Shown here piece after piece: positions 42,330-51,707 of a DNA stretch of 64,000 nucleotides. Origin of the DNA: Amorphoplanes digitatis (GTDB lineage Bacteria > Actinomycetota > Actinomycetes > Mycobacteriales > Micromonosporaceae). The first letter of the stretch is position 1. The number at the start of each line of letters is the position of its first letter. The DNA is taken from positions 7,682,501-7,746,500 of the forward strand of contig NZ_JACHNH010000001.1 in NCBI RefSeq assembly GCF_014205335.1, read 5' to 3'. Made by a program: the position numbers and the translations under genes. The notes below the pieces were generated by a model. That model saw only the letters and a list, made by a program, of their open reading frames with translations. It did not search any database and was not told the origin of the DNA.

Positions 42330-44015
42330 ATGGGTCCGATCGACAAGGCCATGGATCGTGTGCGACGCGGTGTCGACCACGCCATGATCTTCACGTCGCT
42401 GTTGCTGCTCGCGTGGCCGGCGATGTTCGCCGACCTCGGCGACCCCGGCGCGGGCGTGCCCGACCTGATCGCCGGCCTCGCCACGGTCACCCTCCTCGGC
42501 ATCGGCGTGATCGTGCTGGCCCGCCGTCGGCCGCTGATGCAGTTCCTGCCCGTCGCCGCCGCGGTCGCCATGGCCGGCTACTGGTCCGCACGGGACGGCA
42601 TCAGCCCCGCGCTGACCTGGCTCGTCATCGCCGTCGCCGCGACCATCCTGCTCCGCCAGTTCCTCGGCGCCCGCACCACCGAGGGCCTCGTCCGGGACCT
42701 CACCCAGCAGCGCGCCCAGCTGGCGCATCAGGCTAGCCGCGACCCGCTGACCGAGCTCGGCAACCGCAAGCTGTTCCTGGACCACGCCGTCGACGCGCTG
42801 GCGCACGCCGAGGACACGATGACCGCCGTGATCCTGGTCGACCTGGACGGGTTCAAGGAGGTCAACGACGCCTACGGCCACGCCACCGGCGACGAGCTGC
42901 TGCGCACCGCGGCGGAGCGACTGACCGCGAACGTCCGCAACAACGACACCGTCTCCCGCCTCGACGGCGACGAGTTCGTGGTGCTGCTCCCCCGGCTCGC
43001 CGACGACCTGATCGCCGACACGGTGGCCAACCGGATCCTGCGCGACCTTGCACAGCCCCTGGTGGTCGGCGACACCGTGCTGACCATCCCGGCCAGCGCC
43101 GGCATCGCCCTGACCCGCGGCAGCGGCATGGCGGTCGACGACCTGATGCGCGAGGCCGACCTCGCCCTCTACCAGGCCAAGGACGAGGGCAAGGGCGTCG
43201 CCCGCCGCTTCGACCCGGCCCAGTTCGCCCGGGCCGAGCAGCGCCGCCGCGAGGAGGCCGACCTGCGCCGCGCCCTCGACGACGAAGAGTTCGAGGTGCA
43301 CTACCAGCCGATCGTCGACCTGAACGGCGAGAACACCGTCGGCGTCGAGGCGCTGGTCCGCTGGAACCACCCCGAGCGGGGCATGCTGCCGCCCGCCGCC
43401 TTCCTGGACATGGCCGAGTCGCTCGGCCTGCTGCCCCGCCTCGGCGGCTGGGTGCTCGAGCAGGCCTGCCGGCAGGCCGCGCAGTGGCAGGAGCAGGTGC
43501 CCGGCTTCGAGCTCAACGTCAACCTCTCCGCCAGCCAGCTCGGCAAGCCCGACCTGGTCGAGGAGGTCCGCTCCGTGCTGGAGCGCACCGGCCTCACCCC
43601 GTCGCTGCTGGTGCTGGAGCTGACCGAGTCGGTCGCGCTCGTCGACCTGACCGAGTCGGCGCGGGTGCTGAGCGCGCTGAAGACGCTCGGCGTCCGGATC
43701 GCGCTCGACGACTTCGGCACCGGCTTCTCGTCGCTGAGCCACCTCGGCCGGCTGCCCGTCGACGTCGTGAAGATCGACAGGACGTTCGTGCAGGCCATGC
43801 AGGAGAACAGCGGCGCGTCGGTCGCCGAGGCCGTGCTGCAGATCGCCCGGACCTTCAACCTGGCGCCGGTCGCCGAGGGCGTCGAGGATGCGACGCAGGC
43901 CGCCCGCCTGCGCGAGCTCGACTGCGCGCAGGCGCAGGGCTACCACTTCGCCCGGCCGATGCCGGCCGGCGACCTGACCGCGCTGCTGAACCGCCAGTCG
44001 GCCCTCTCGGCCTGA
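42330..44015 (+). CDS. Membrane GGDEF-EAL c-di-GMP protein
   Basis: A 561-residue protein. Three to four membrane helices lie in residues ~20-115 (IFTSLLLLAWPAMFA, DLIAGLATVTLLGIGVIVLA, LTWLVIAVAATILL). GGDEF (~135-290) reads RLDGDEFVVLLP with DPLTELGNRKLF, so the cyclase may be active, although the first Gly is Asp. EAL (~310-555) has YQPIVDL, VGVEALVRW, NVNLSASQL, LELTESVAL, IALDDFGTGFSSL, VDVVKID and APVAEGVED, a full catalytic set. GGAGG lies eight bases before ATG 42330. It sits between the FxS genes, 58 bp after the HExxH gene. Confidence 0.92.
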   Translation: MGPIDKAMDRVRRGVDHAMIFTSLLLLAWPAMFADLGDPGAGVPDLIAGLATVTLLGIGVIVLARRRPLMQFLPVAAAVAMAGYWSARDGISPALTWLVIAVAATILLRQFLGARTTEGLVRDLTQQRAQLAHQASRDPLTELGNRKLFLDHAVDALAHAEDTMTAVILVDLDGFKEVNDAYGHATGDELLRTAAERLTANVRNNDTVSRLDGDEFVVLLPRLADDLIADTVANRILRDLAQPLVVGDTVLTIPASAGIALTRGSGMAVDDLMREADLALYQAKDEGKGVARRFDPAQFARAEQRRREEADLRRALDDEEFEVHYQPIVDLNGENTVGVEALVRWNHPERGMLPPAAFLDMAESLGLLPRLGGWVLEQACRQAAQWQEQVPGFELNVNLSASQLGKPDLVEEVRSVLERTGLTPSLLVLELTESVALVDLTESARVLSALKTLGVRIALDDFGTGFSSLSHLGRLPVDVVKIDRTFVQAMQENSGASVAEAVLQIARTFNLAPVAEGVEDATQAARLRELDCAQAQGYHFARPMPAGDLTALLNRQSALSA

Positions 44016-44024
44016 CCCAGGCCA

Positions 44025-46445
44025 TTACAGCGGCGGCGGCTCGATCTCCGTCTCGAGGCGTACGCCCGCCAGCGCGCGGGTCAGCAGCGGGTGGCTGTCG
44101 CCGCAGTACTTCTGGAGCTCGTCGATCGCGAGCTGGGTCGACAGCTCGTCCCCGGAGTCCAGCGAGACGTTGAACGCGCACGCCAGCGTGTGCGGATGCT
44201 CCGCACCGCGCTGCACGCGGGAGCGCGAGAGCGTGTCGAGCGCGATCTCCCGGGCCCGCTGCGCCTCGCCGGTCGCGATCAGGTCGGCCGCCACGCCGTT
44301 GGCGCAGCTCAGCGTGAACGGGTGGTCGGCGCCGACGCTGCGCCGCAGCCCGCCGAGCGCCTCCGCGTCCAACGTGCGTGCCTCCGGGAACCGGCCGGCG
44401 GCGCGCACGACGCCGGCCAGGTTGGTCACCGCGGCCAGCGTGAACGGGTGCTCGGCGCCCAGCACCGCCCGGTAGTCGGCCACGGCGCGCTCCAGCAGCC
44501 GCTGCGCCTCGTCGAGGTCGCCGTCCACCCAGGCGCAGTTCGCCAGCGACACCACCGCGCCGAGCGTCTCGACGCTCTGGTCGCCGCGCCGCTGCCGGAA
44601 CAGCTCGACGTTGGCCTCGGCGAGCTCCCGTGCCTGCGGCAGGCCGCAGCGCCGGGCCGCGATCGCCGCGAACCGGCCGGCCCAGAGCGCCATCGGGTGC
44701 CCCGGGCCGAGCGCCTCGGCGTGCCCGCCGTTGAGCACCTCGGTCGCGCCGGTGTAGTCGCCCATGCCGAGCAGGTCGAACGCCAGCCCGGCCCGCGAGG
44801 ACAGCGTCTCCGGATGCCCCTCGACGAAGATCATCTGGCGGTGCCGGAGCACCTGCTCGTCCAGCGCCCGCGCGCCCCGGAAGTCGCCGAGCAGCCGCAG
44901 GTCGACCGCGAGGTTGTTGGCACAGCGCAGCGCGGTCGGGAAGCTCTCGCCGAACAGCCGGCGGTAGCGCACCAGGTTGTCCGCGTCGAGCTGGCGGGCC
45001 TGGCCGAAGTGACCCTGCATCCGCAGGTCGGCGCCGACGCTGTTGGCCGTCGCGAGGGTGGTCTCGTCGTCCGCGCCGAGCACCTCGCGCTGCGCGCGCA
45101 GCGTCCGCGCGTTCAGGTCCCGGGCGTCCGCCGTGCGCCCGACCGACCGCAGGGCGTTGGCCAGGTGGAACGAGGCGAGCAGCGTCTGCTCGTCGGCCTC
45201 GCCGAGGTCGTCGCGCCAGCGGGCCACCGCCTGGGCCGCCAGCTCCCGGCTGGAGTCCCAGTCGCCGCGCGCGTACAGGAAGCGGATGCAGTTGATGACC
45301 AGCTGGCGGATCTCCTCGGCCTCGCCGCCGAGCACGTCCGCGTGGACCAGGTGCGCGACGATCGCCGAGTATCGGGGCCAGTGCGCCGGGTTGTCCGGGT
45401 CGCCGAGGTCGGCCGCGGCCAGCATCGCGCGCACCGAGCGTTGCAGGGCGGCGTGCCGCTCCGAGCTGAGCTGCTGGCCGACCATGCCGCGGACCAGCGG
45501 ATGCACGAGCATGCTCTCGCCGGGCGGATCGAGGTCGGCGAGCCCGTACCGGCCGATCAGGCGCAGCGCGGCCTTGAGCCGCCGCTCGATGCGGACCGTG
45601 TGGTCCAGCTCGGCCGAGACCCGGCCCCGGGCGGCCCAGAGCAGCTCCCACGACACCGGGGCGCTGGCCAGGAACGCGGAGAGCTCGAGCAGCTCGTAGG
45701 CGGCCGGCGAGGCCTCGGACAGCGCGTCGGCGGACAGCCCCCACGCCACCCGGATCGGCGTCGGGAACGCGAGCTCGGCGGAGCGCTCGTCGTAGCGGCG
45801 CAGGTATTCCGCGGCGGTCCAGCCCGTCGCCTTGCGCACCGCGGCCGCCTGGTCGAGCGCCATCGGCACGTCGGCGAGCCGCTCGGCCAGCAGCTCCGCG
45901 TCGGCGGCGGACAGCTCGGGTCCGCGGCGCCGCAACAGGTCCACACTGTCCGTACGGTCGAAGGCCGCGACCGGGACCGCCTGCGCGACCTCGGCCGTCC
46001 ACCGGGGATTGCGGGAGGTGATCAGCACGTGCCCGGCGCCGTCCGGCAGGTAGGGCCGGATGTCCTCGGGCCGGTTCGCGTTGGCGAACACGATGAGCCA
46101 GTTGCGGTGCGGCTCGCCGCGGCTCAGCGCGTCGCGCACCGCGCCGAGCGTCGAGTCCAGGTCCCGGGCCTCGGGCAGCTTCAGCTCCTGCGCCAGGCCG
46201 ACGAGGGCGGCGCGCATGCCGGCCGGCTGCTCGGCGGGAATCCACCAGACCAGGTCGTAGGCGTCGGCGTACCGGTAGACGTACTCGACGGCGAGCTGGG
46301 TGCGCCCGGTGCCGCCGATCTCGTGCCCGGCCGCCGGCAGCAGGACCACCGGGCCGTCGCCGAGCGACGCGCGCACGTCGACGAGGAGCCCTTCACGACC
46401 AACGAAATGCGGATTGCGCGGCGGCAGGCCACCCTGGATCGGCAC
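44025..46445 (-). CDS. fxsT: FxSxx-COOH system TPR protein (NB-ARC-like), degenerate P-loop
   Basis: An 806-residue protein beginning GGLPPRNPHFVGREGLLVDV, the normal entry to this family. The P-loop (residues 40-50) reads GHEIGGTGRTQ, with Arg48 in place of the Walker Lys. Later NB-ARC motifs are WLIVFANAN, HVLITSRNP and VPMALDQAAA. Residues ~350-800 are about nine TPR-like repeats with the LGADDETTLATANSVG / LGPGHPMALWAGR rhythm. In FxS systems this protein type accompanies the precursor. It is convergent with the GGDEF-EAL gene and divergent from the STAS gene. The altered P-loop suggests a scaffold. Confidence 0.82.
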   Translation of the reverse strand: MPIQGGLPPRNPHFVGREGLLVDVRASLGDGPVVLLPAAGHEIGGTGRTQLAVEYVYRYADAYDLVWWIPAEQPAGMRAALVGLAQELKLPEARDLDSTLGAVRDALSRGEPHRNWLIVFANANRPEDIRPYLPDGAGHVLITSRNPRWTAEVAQAVPVAAFDRTDSVDLLRRRGPELSAADAELLAERLADVPMALDQAAAVRKATGWTAAEYLRRYDERSAELAFPTPIRVAWGLSADALSEASPAAYELLELSAFLASAPVSWELLWAARGRVSAELDHTVRIERRLKAALRLIGRYGLADLDPPGESMLVHPLVRGMVGQQLSSERHAALQRSVRAMLAAADLGDPDNPAHWPRYSAIVAHLVHADVLGGEAEEIRQLVINCIRFLYARGDWDSSRELAAQAVARWRDDLGEADEQTLLASFHLANALRSVGRTADARDLNARTLRAQREVLGADDETTLATANSVGADLRMQGHFGQARQLDADNLVRYRRLFGESFPTALRCANNLAVDLRLLGDFRGARALDEQVLRHRQMIFVEGHPETLSSRAGLAFDLLGMGDYTGATEVLNGGHAEALGPGHPMALWAGRFAAIAARRCGLPQARELAEANVELFRQRRGDQSVETLGAVVSLANCAWVDGDLDEAQRLLERAVADYRAVLGAEHPFTLAAVTNLAGVVRAAGRFPEARTLDAEALGGLRRSVGADHPFTLSCANGVAADLIATGEAQRAREIALDTLSRSRVQRGAEHPHTLACAFNVSLDSGDELSTQLAIDELQKYCGDSHPLLTRALAGVRLETEIEPPPL

Positions 46446-46547
46446 GCCGCCCTCCCCAGGTGACTCGGCCGTCTACTGTCGTGGTCCCGACTACCGTACG
46501 TGGAACCGCCACCACAGCGGAAGCTACCGCCGATCGGAAAGGCACCG

Positions 46548-46865
46548 GTGTCCGAGGAACCTGTGACGAGCATCGACCGCGAGGACGACGTGGTGACGGT
46601 CGCCCTGCGCGGGGAGGTCGACGTCCTCAACGTCGGTCAGGTCCGCGTCTCGCTGGTGGAGGCGCTCGAAAGCCGCCCGCGCGGCATCGTGGTGGACCTG
46701 TCCGGACTGTCCTTCATCGACTCGACCGGGCTGGGGGCGCTGACGTTCGGCTTCCAGCGTGCCCGGGACGCCGGCATCGGCTTCCGGCTCGCCCGGCCGG
46801 GCACCGCGGTGCGCCAGATCCTCGTGCTGAGCGGCCTGCTCGAGGTCGTCGAACTCAGCGAATGA
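46548..46865 (+). CDS. STAS-domain anti-sigma factor antagonist
   Basis: A 105-residue single STAS domain. VVTVALRGEVDVLNVGQV and VVDLSGLSFIDSTGLGAL are the family core; the Ser of DSTG is the usual phosphorylation site by an anti-sigma kinase. Start GTG 46548 has GGAAAGG upstream; GTG 46500 would add 16 proline-rich residues. Partner kinase and sigma genes are not nearby. It is divergent from fxsT with about 100 bp between, and a hairpin directly follows its stop. Confidence 0.9.
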   Translation: MSEEPVTSIDREDDVVTVALRGEVDVLNVGQVRVSLVEALESRPRGIVVDLSGLSFIDSTGLGALTFGFQRARDAGIGFRLARPGTAVRQILVLSGLLEVVELSE

Positions 46866-46899
46866 ACGGCGCGCACGGTGCCCGGCCGGTGTGTGCCGT
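46866..46899 (+). terminator. Hairpin after STAS gene
   Basis: ACGGCGCGCAC (46866-46876) and GTGTGTGCCGT (46889-46899) form an 11-bp stem in plus-strand RNA with two G-U pairs and a 12-base loop, starting at the base after the stop codon. Confidence 0.55.
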
Positions 46900-47429
46900 C
46901 AGCCGGCCCAGACGTACTCGCGGGCCGGTACCGCCGCCGCCGAGCGGAAGAGGTTGTTGACCGTCGCCGCCTCGGTGGCGTTCGGGTTGGCGTTCTTGCA
47001 GGCGACCGGCGCGCTGCTGCCCGACATCAGGTCCGCGCACAGGCCCGTGCGGCGGTCCGGGAGGCCGAGGATGTGGCCGAACTCGTGCGCCGCGATCCTC
47101 GGGGTGTAGTAGCCGTCGTTCACGGCCTCCCGGCCCATGTACCAGCGCCCGTTGCCGAGCGACGTGGAGTAGGTGCGCGGCCAGCCGTTGTCCGCGTACA
47201 CCCTGATGTTCGGGGTCCGGCCGGCCGGGACCGGCTGGAGCTGGACGTTGGTGACCTTGCTGTTCCAGATCTGTGCGCCCTGGTTGACGACGGCCACGAA
47301 CTCCTGCGCCTGGCTGGCGTCGTAGTACAGGATCCGGGCCGCCGCCGCGGCCGGCGCGGCCGTGGCGACCTGTAGGCCGACCAGCATCGCGACGGCTACC
47401 AGCGCGGCGGACAGTCTCTTACGCAGCAT
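46899..47429 (-). CDS. Snapalysin-type secreted metalloprotease
   Basis: A 176-residue protein. A signal peptide (MLRKRLSAALVAVAMLVGL ... ATAAPAAAA) is followed by a small catalytic domain. The motif IAAHEFGHILGLPDRRTGLC is HExxHxxGxxD, the M7 snapalysin signature where the final Asp replaces the third His, followed by ADLMSGSSAP as the Met-turn. Two cysteines (GLC, VACK) may form a disulfide. ATG 47429 has GGGAGG upstream; a longer start at 47480 is rejected. It is a secreted neutral protease by family; no LysR-type activator gene adjoins it. Confidence 0.9.
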   Translation of the reverse strand: MLRKRLSAALVAVAMLVGLQVATAAPAAAAARILYYDASQAQEFVAVVNQGAQIWNSKVTNVQLQPVPAGRTPNIRVYADNGWPRTYSTSLGNGRWYMGREAVNDGYYTPRIAAHEFGHILGLPDRRTGLCADLMSGSSAPVACKNANPNATEAATVNNLFRSAAAVPAREYVWAG

Positions 47430-47527
47430 CGATGACCTCCCTGGGGGTGGTGGGACGGGTGTCCACACCGTAGCCATCAAGAGACGGTTATCGATGCAGG
47501 TAGGTCATACCGGTTGCGGCCTCATCG

Positions 47528-48853
47528 TCATGTGATGGCCGCCGGAGCGGCCGGCGCGGCCGGGAACGCCACGCCGATGCCGGGGCCCGCCGGGCCGACG
47601 TTCCCGCGGCGCCGGCCGGCCAGCAGCATCAGCGACAGCAGCGAGGCCGCCAGCGCGAGGGCGCCGGCGCCGTACCAGGCCGCGTCGTAGTCGCCGAGCC
47701 GGTCACGGACCAGCCCCGCCGCGGTCGCCGCGAGGGCCGCGCCGATCTGGTGTGAGGCGAAGACCCAGCCGAAGACGACCGCGCCGCTCGCCCCGAAGTA
47801 CTCGCGGCAGAGTGCGACGGTCGGCGGCACCGTCGCGACCCAGTCCAGGCCGTAGAAGAGGATGAAGACGACCATGCTCGGGTGCGCGGTCGCGGCGAAC
47901 AGCGACGGCAGGACCAGCAGGGACAGCCCGCGCAGCGCGTAGTAGCCGCCCAGCAGCCAGCGGCTGTCGACCCGGTCGGTGAGCCAGCCGGAGGCGATCG
48001 TCCCCGCGATGTCGAAGAGGCCGACCAGGGCCAGCAGGCCGGCCGCGGTCGTCTCGGTCATGCCGTGGTCGTGCGCGGCCGGGATGAAGTGGGTGCCGAC
48101 GAGGCCGTTGGTGGTCGCGCCGCAGATCGCGAACCCGCCCGCGAGCAGCCAGAACGGCCGGGTCCTCGCGGCCTGGCCGAGCGCGCGCAGCGCCGCCCGG
48201 GCCGCGCCGCCCGGAGCCGCCGGCGGCGCGGGGACCAGGTCGTCCGGCCCGGCACCGTACGCGGTCACGCCGAGATCGGCGGGCCGGTCGCGCAGCCGCC
48301 ACCAGACCAGCGGCACGACGCTCAGCGCGGCGGCCGCCACCGTGAGCGCCGCGACCCGCCAGCCGTATTCGCCGGTCAGCCGGGCCAGCAGCGGCAGGAA
48401 GACGAGCTGGCCGGCGGCGCCGCCGGCGGTCAGCACGCCGACGACCAGCCCGCGCCGGGCCACGAACCACCGGTTCGCCACGACCGCGACGAAGGCGAGC
48501 GCCATCGAGCCGGTGCCGAGGCCGACGAGCACGCCCCAGCAGAGGACCAGCTGCCAGCTGTGCGTCATGAAGACGGTGAGGCCGCTGCCCGCCGAGACGA
48601 GCACCAGCGCGGCGGCCACGACCCGGCGCAGGCCGAACTTCTCCATCAGCGCCGCCGCGAACGGGGCGGTGAGGCCGTACAGCAGCAGGTTGACGGAGAC
48701 GGCGGCGGAGATCGTCCCCAGCGACCAGCCGAACTCCTCGTGCAGGGGCCGGAGCAGCACCGACGGGGTGGCTCGGAAGCCGGCCGCGCCCACCAGAGCG
48801 ACGAATGCGACGGCGGCGACGTACCAGGCGGGGTGCGGGCGGCGAAGGATCAC
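47528..48853 (-). CDS. MFS transporter (OFA/monocarboxylate-like)
   Basis: A 441-residue membrane protein with twelve predicted hydrophobic helices. The N-terminus ATPSVLLRPLHEEFGWSLGT resembles the OFA/MCT subfamily (PxxL...FGWS), with MEKFGLRRVVA and a central loop between helices 6 and 7 (LRDRPADLGVTAYGAGPDDL). Likely substrates are small organic acids, but this is not certain. GTG 48853 start. It is divergent from the GlxA-type regulator gene with 50 bp between, which may regulate it. A Pro/Ala-rich end closes the protein. Confidence 0.86.
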   Translation of the reverse strand: MILRRPHPAWYVAAVAFVALVGAAGFRATPSVLLRPLHEEFGWSLGTISAAVSVNLLLYGLTAPFAAALMEKFGLRRVVAAALVLVSAGSGLTVFMTHSWQLVLCWGVLVGLGTGSMALAFVAVVANRWFVARRGLVVGVLTAGGAAGQLVFLPLLARLTGEYGWRVAALTVAAAALSVVPLVWWRLRDRPADLGVTAYGAGPDDLVPAPPAAPGGAARAALRALGQAARTRPFWLLAGGFAICGATTNGLVGTHFIPAAHDHGMTETTAAGLLALVGLFDIAGTIASGWLTDRVDSRWLLGGYYALRGLSLLVLPSLFAATAHPSMVVFILFYGLDWVATVPPTVALCREYFGASGAVVFGWVFASHQIGAALAATAAGLVRDRLGDYDAAWYGAGALALAASLLSLMLLAGRRRGNVGPAGPGIGVAFPAAPAAPAAIT

Positions 48854-48903
48854 GCGACCAATTCTGCGGATCGCGACCCGATCCGACGAGTGGCCGGAGA
48901 GCC

Positions 48904-49890
48904 ATGATGCGCAAGAATCAGGCCATGACCCATGCGATCGCGATGGTGGCCCTCGACGGCGTGGTCGGCTTCGACCTCGGCGTGCCGCCGCAGGTCTTCG
49001 GCGCCGCCCGGGACCCCGGCGACCGGCCCTTCTACACGGTCACCACCTGCGCGCCGGGCGGCCGGGCGGTGCGCCCCGAGCGCGGCGGCTTCCAGGTCGT
49101 GCCGGACCACGACCTCACGCCGCTCGCCACGGCCGACACCGTCCTCGTACCCGGCGTGAGCGGCGGCCCTGTGCTGACGACGGGCCGGCTCGACCCGGAG
49201 GTGACCGAGGCGCTGCGCGCCGCACACGCGCGCGGCGCCCGGATCATCTCGATCTGCACCGGCGCCTCGGTGCTCGCCGCAGCCGGCCTGCTCGACGGAC
49301 GCACCGCCGCCAGCCACTGGGCCTGGGCCAAGCGCCTGCGCCGCCTCTATCCCCGGGTCGACTGGGACTTCGACGTGCTGTTCTTCGACGGCGGCGACGT
49401 GCTCACCTCGGCGGGCGTCGGCGCCGGCATCGACCTGTGCCTGCACGTCGTGCGCGAGGACCACGGCACCGCGGTGGCCAATCTGGCCGCCCGCCGCTGC
49501 GTGGTGCCGCCGTGGCGCGACGGCGGGCAGGCGCAGTACATCGAGCAACCGGTACCGGCGGCGCTGGGCGGCGGCACCGAGCCGACCCGGGCCTGGGCGC
49601 TGCGCCGGCTCGCCGAGCCGGTGAGCCTGGAGGAGATGGCCGGCCACGCCCGGATGAGCGTGCGCACGTTCACCCGCCGGTTCCGCGACGAGACCGGACT
49701 GAGCCCGCAGAAGTGGCTGCTGCGGCAGCGGGTGGCGCACGCCCGGCTGCTGCTCGAATCGACCGACCTGACCGTCGACCTGGTCGCCCGGCGCTCCGGG
49801 CTGGGCAGCGCCACGGCGCTGCGGCAGCATCTTCAGGCGACGATCGGGGTGCCGCCGACCGCCTACCGCCGGACGTTTCGTCAGACGTAA
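48904..49890 (+). CDS. GlxA-family regulator (DJ-1/PfpI domain plus AraC HTH)
   Basis: A 328-residue protein. Residues ~8-190 form a DJ-1/PfpI-like domain: VLVPGVSGGP, and the nucleophile-elbow region IISICTGASVLAAAGLLDGR with a Cys. Residues ~225-325 form an AraC-type double HTH with LEEMAGHARMSVRTFTRRFR and VDLVARRSGLGSATALRQHL. Family members sense metabolites and activate neighbouring genes. Start ATG 48904 (GGAGAG upstream); ATG 48925 is possible. It shares a short promoter region with the MFS gene. Confidence 0.9.
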   Translation: MMRKNQAMTHAIAMVALDGVVGFDLGVPPQVFGAARDPGDRPFYTVTTCAPGGRAVRPERGGFQVVPDHDLTPLATADTVLVPGVSGGPVLTTGRLDPEVTEALRAAHARGARIISICTGASVLAAAGLLDGRTAASHWAWAKRLRRLYPRVDWDFDVLFFDGGDVLTSAGVGAGIDLCLHVVREDHGTAVANLAARRCVVPPWRDGGQAQYIEQPVPAALGGGTEPTRAWALRRLAEPVSLEEMAGHARMSVRTFTRRFRDETGLSPQKWLLRQRVAHARLLLESTDLTVDLVARRSGLGSATALRQHLQATIGVPPTAYRRTFRQT

Positions 49891-49911
49891 CCGCCTCAGT
49901 AAACGCGGTAA

Positions 49912-51594
49912 GTGTCCGATGGGACGAACGTGGACCAGACCTTCCGCCCGCTGCTCGACGCCCTCAAGCAGATCGGCATCGACCCGGTCGCGGTGGACGC
50001 CGCGGCCGACGAGGCGCAGCGCAGCGGCCGGTCGGTGCGCGCGGTCCTGATCAACGACCAGGTCGTCACCGAGGAGCAGCTGACCACCGCGGCCGCGGCC
50101 GCGTTCGGCATCAACACCCTCGACCTGGTCGGCTACTCCCCCGACCCGGCCGCGCTCAAGCGCATACCCATGGCCGTCGTGCTGCGCCACCGGGTGCTCG
50201 GCCTGTCGATGGCCGACGGCGAACTGGTCGTCGGCGTCACCGACCCCGGCGACGTGGTGGCGCTCGACGACGTCCGCGCCTCCACCGGCATGACGATCCG
50301 CCCGGTCGTGGTCGCCCGCAGCGAGGTCCGCCGGATCATCGAGCGGTTGCAGCGCGAGGACAGCGACCTCGGCGACCTGGCCGACCAGTCGCTCGACGAG
50401 CAGCCCATGGCGGCGCAGGCGACAAGCGCGGACGACGCGCCGATCGTGCGCTACGTGAACAACCTGATCGAGCAGGCGATCCAGAACCGCGCCTCCGACC
50501 TGCACCTCGAGCCCACCGAGGACGAGATGCGGGTGCGCTACCGCATCGACGGCGTCCTGCACGAACTCGACACGGTGCCGCGCGGCGTGATGGCGGCGCT
50601 GACCTCGCGCCTGAAGATCATGTCCGGCGTCGACATCACCGAGCGGCGGGTGCCCCAGAACGGCCGCATCACGGTCCTGATCCGGGACCGCCAGGTCGAC
50701 CTGCGGACGGCGACCCTGCCGACCGTGTGGGGCGAGAAGATCGTCCTGCGCGTGCTCGACACCGGCGGCATCGATCTCGACATGGCCAAGCTGGGCTTCA
50801 CCCAGCACAACCTGAACCGCTTCGCGGAGTCGTTCAGCAAGCCGCACGGCATGGTCCTGGTCACCGGTCCGACCGGTTCCGGCAAGTCCACCACCCTGTA
50901 CGCGACCCTTGGCCGGATCAGCAAGCCCGAGATCAACGTCATCACGGTCGAGGACCCGGTCGAGTACCGGCTGCGCGGCGTCAACCAGGTGCAGGTGAAC
51001 GCCAAGGCCGGCCTGACCTTCGCCGCGGTGCTGCCGGCCATCCTGCGCTCCGACCCCGACGTCGTGCTGATCGGCGAGATCCGCGACGGCAACACGGCGC
51101 AGATCGCCACCGAGGCGTCCCTGACCGGCCACCTCGTGCTCTCCACCCTGCACACAAACGACGCGCCCGGCGCGGTCACCCGGCTCACCGAGATGGGCAT
51201 CGAGCCGTTCCTGGTCGGCTCGTCGCTGGACTGCGTGCTGGCGCAGCGGCTCGCCCGGCGGCTCTGCGACTGGTGCAAGGAGGCGTACCTGCCGACCGAG
51301 GAGGAGCTGGAGGGCGCCCGCTGGCCGCTGCACGACCTGCGGATCCCGGAGGCGCTCTACCGGCCGGTCGGCTGCCGCAACTGCGCGAACACCGGCTACC
51401 GCGGGCGGCTCGCGCTGCACGAGGTCATGCCGATCTCGGCCGAGATCGAGTCGCTGACCATCCGCCGGGCCTCCTCCAACGAGATCCGCGAGGTGGCCCT
51501 CGAACAGGGCATGTACGAGCTGCGCTCCGACGGCCTGGCCAAGGCGGCCGGCGGCCTCACGTCCATCCGGGAGGTCTCCCGCGTCGCGGTCTGA
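49912..51594 (+). CDS. pilB: Type IV pilus assembly ATPase PilB
   Basis: A 560-residue protein. Residues ~8-150 are MshEN-type N-domains (RSVRAVLINDQVVTEEQLTT). The ATPase follows with SDLHLEPTEDEMRVRYRIDG, Walker A VTGPTGSGKSTTLYATL, the Asp box VITVEDPVEYR, Walker B SDPDVVLIGEIRD and the His box STLHTNDA. Two Cys pairs, LCDWCKEAY and CRNCANTGYRGR, hold the Zn site typical of PilB/GspE. It powers pilus extension at the membrane. GTG 49912 has no clear ribosome site. It begins the pil cluster, 21 bp after the GlxA-type gene. Confidence 0.95.
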   Translation: MSDGTNVDQTFRPLLDALKQIGIDPVAVDAAADEAQRSGRSVRAVLINDQVVTEEQLTTAAAAAFGINTLDLVGYSPDPAALKRIPMAVVLRHRVLGLSMADGELVVGVTDPGDVVALDDVRASTGMTIRPVVVARSEVRRIIERLQREDSDLGDLADQSLDEQPMAAQATSADDAPIVRYVNNLIEQAIQNRASDLHLEPTEDEMRVRYRIDGVLHELDTVPRGVMAALTSRLKIMSGVDITERRVPQNGRITVLIRDRQVDLRTATLPTVWGEKIVLRVLDTGGIDLDMAKLGFTQHNLNRFAESFSKPHGMVLVTGPTGSGKSTTLYATLGRISKPEINVITVEDPVEYRLRGVNQVQVNAKAGLTFAAVLPAILRSDPDVVLIGEIRDGNTAQIATEASLTGHLVLSTLHTNDAPGAVTRLTEMGIEPFLVGSSLDCVLAQRLARRLCDWCKEAYLPTEEELEGARWPLHDLRIPEALYRPVGCRNCANTGYRGRLALHEVMPISAEIESLTIRRASSNEIREVALEQGMYELRSDGLAKAAGGLTSIREVSRVAV

Positions 51595-51707
51595 GCCGGC
51601 CGCAGGCTACGCCTCCGTGCGGAGACTCGCACATTTTCCGTGAAAAAGGCCCTAAACCATCGCCACGACGTGCCGAATGAGAAGGGCATTCAGTTTTCAC
51701 GACGAGA

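Noticed and set aside
47979..51680. 1233-codon open frame on the plus strand across the MFS, GlxA and pilB genes
   Set aside because: It crosses three real genes in another frame and reads as Arg/Pro-rich shadow sequence.
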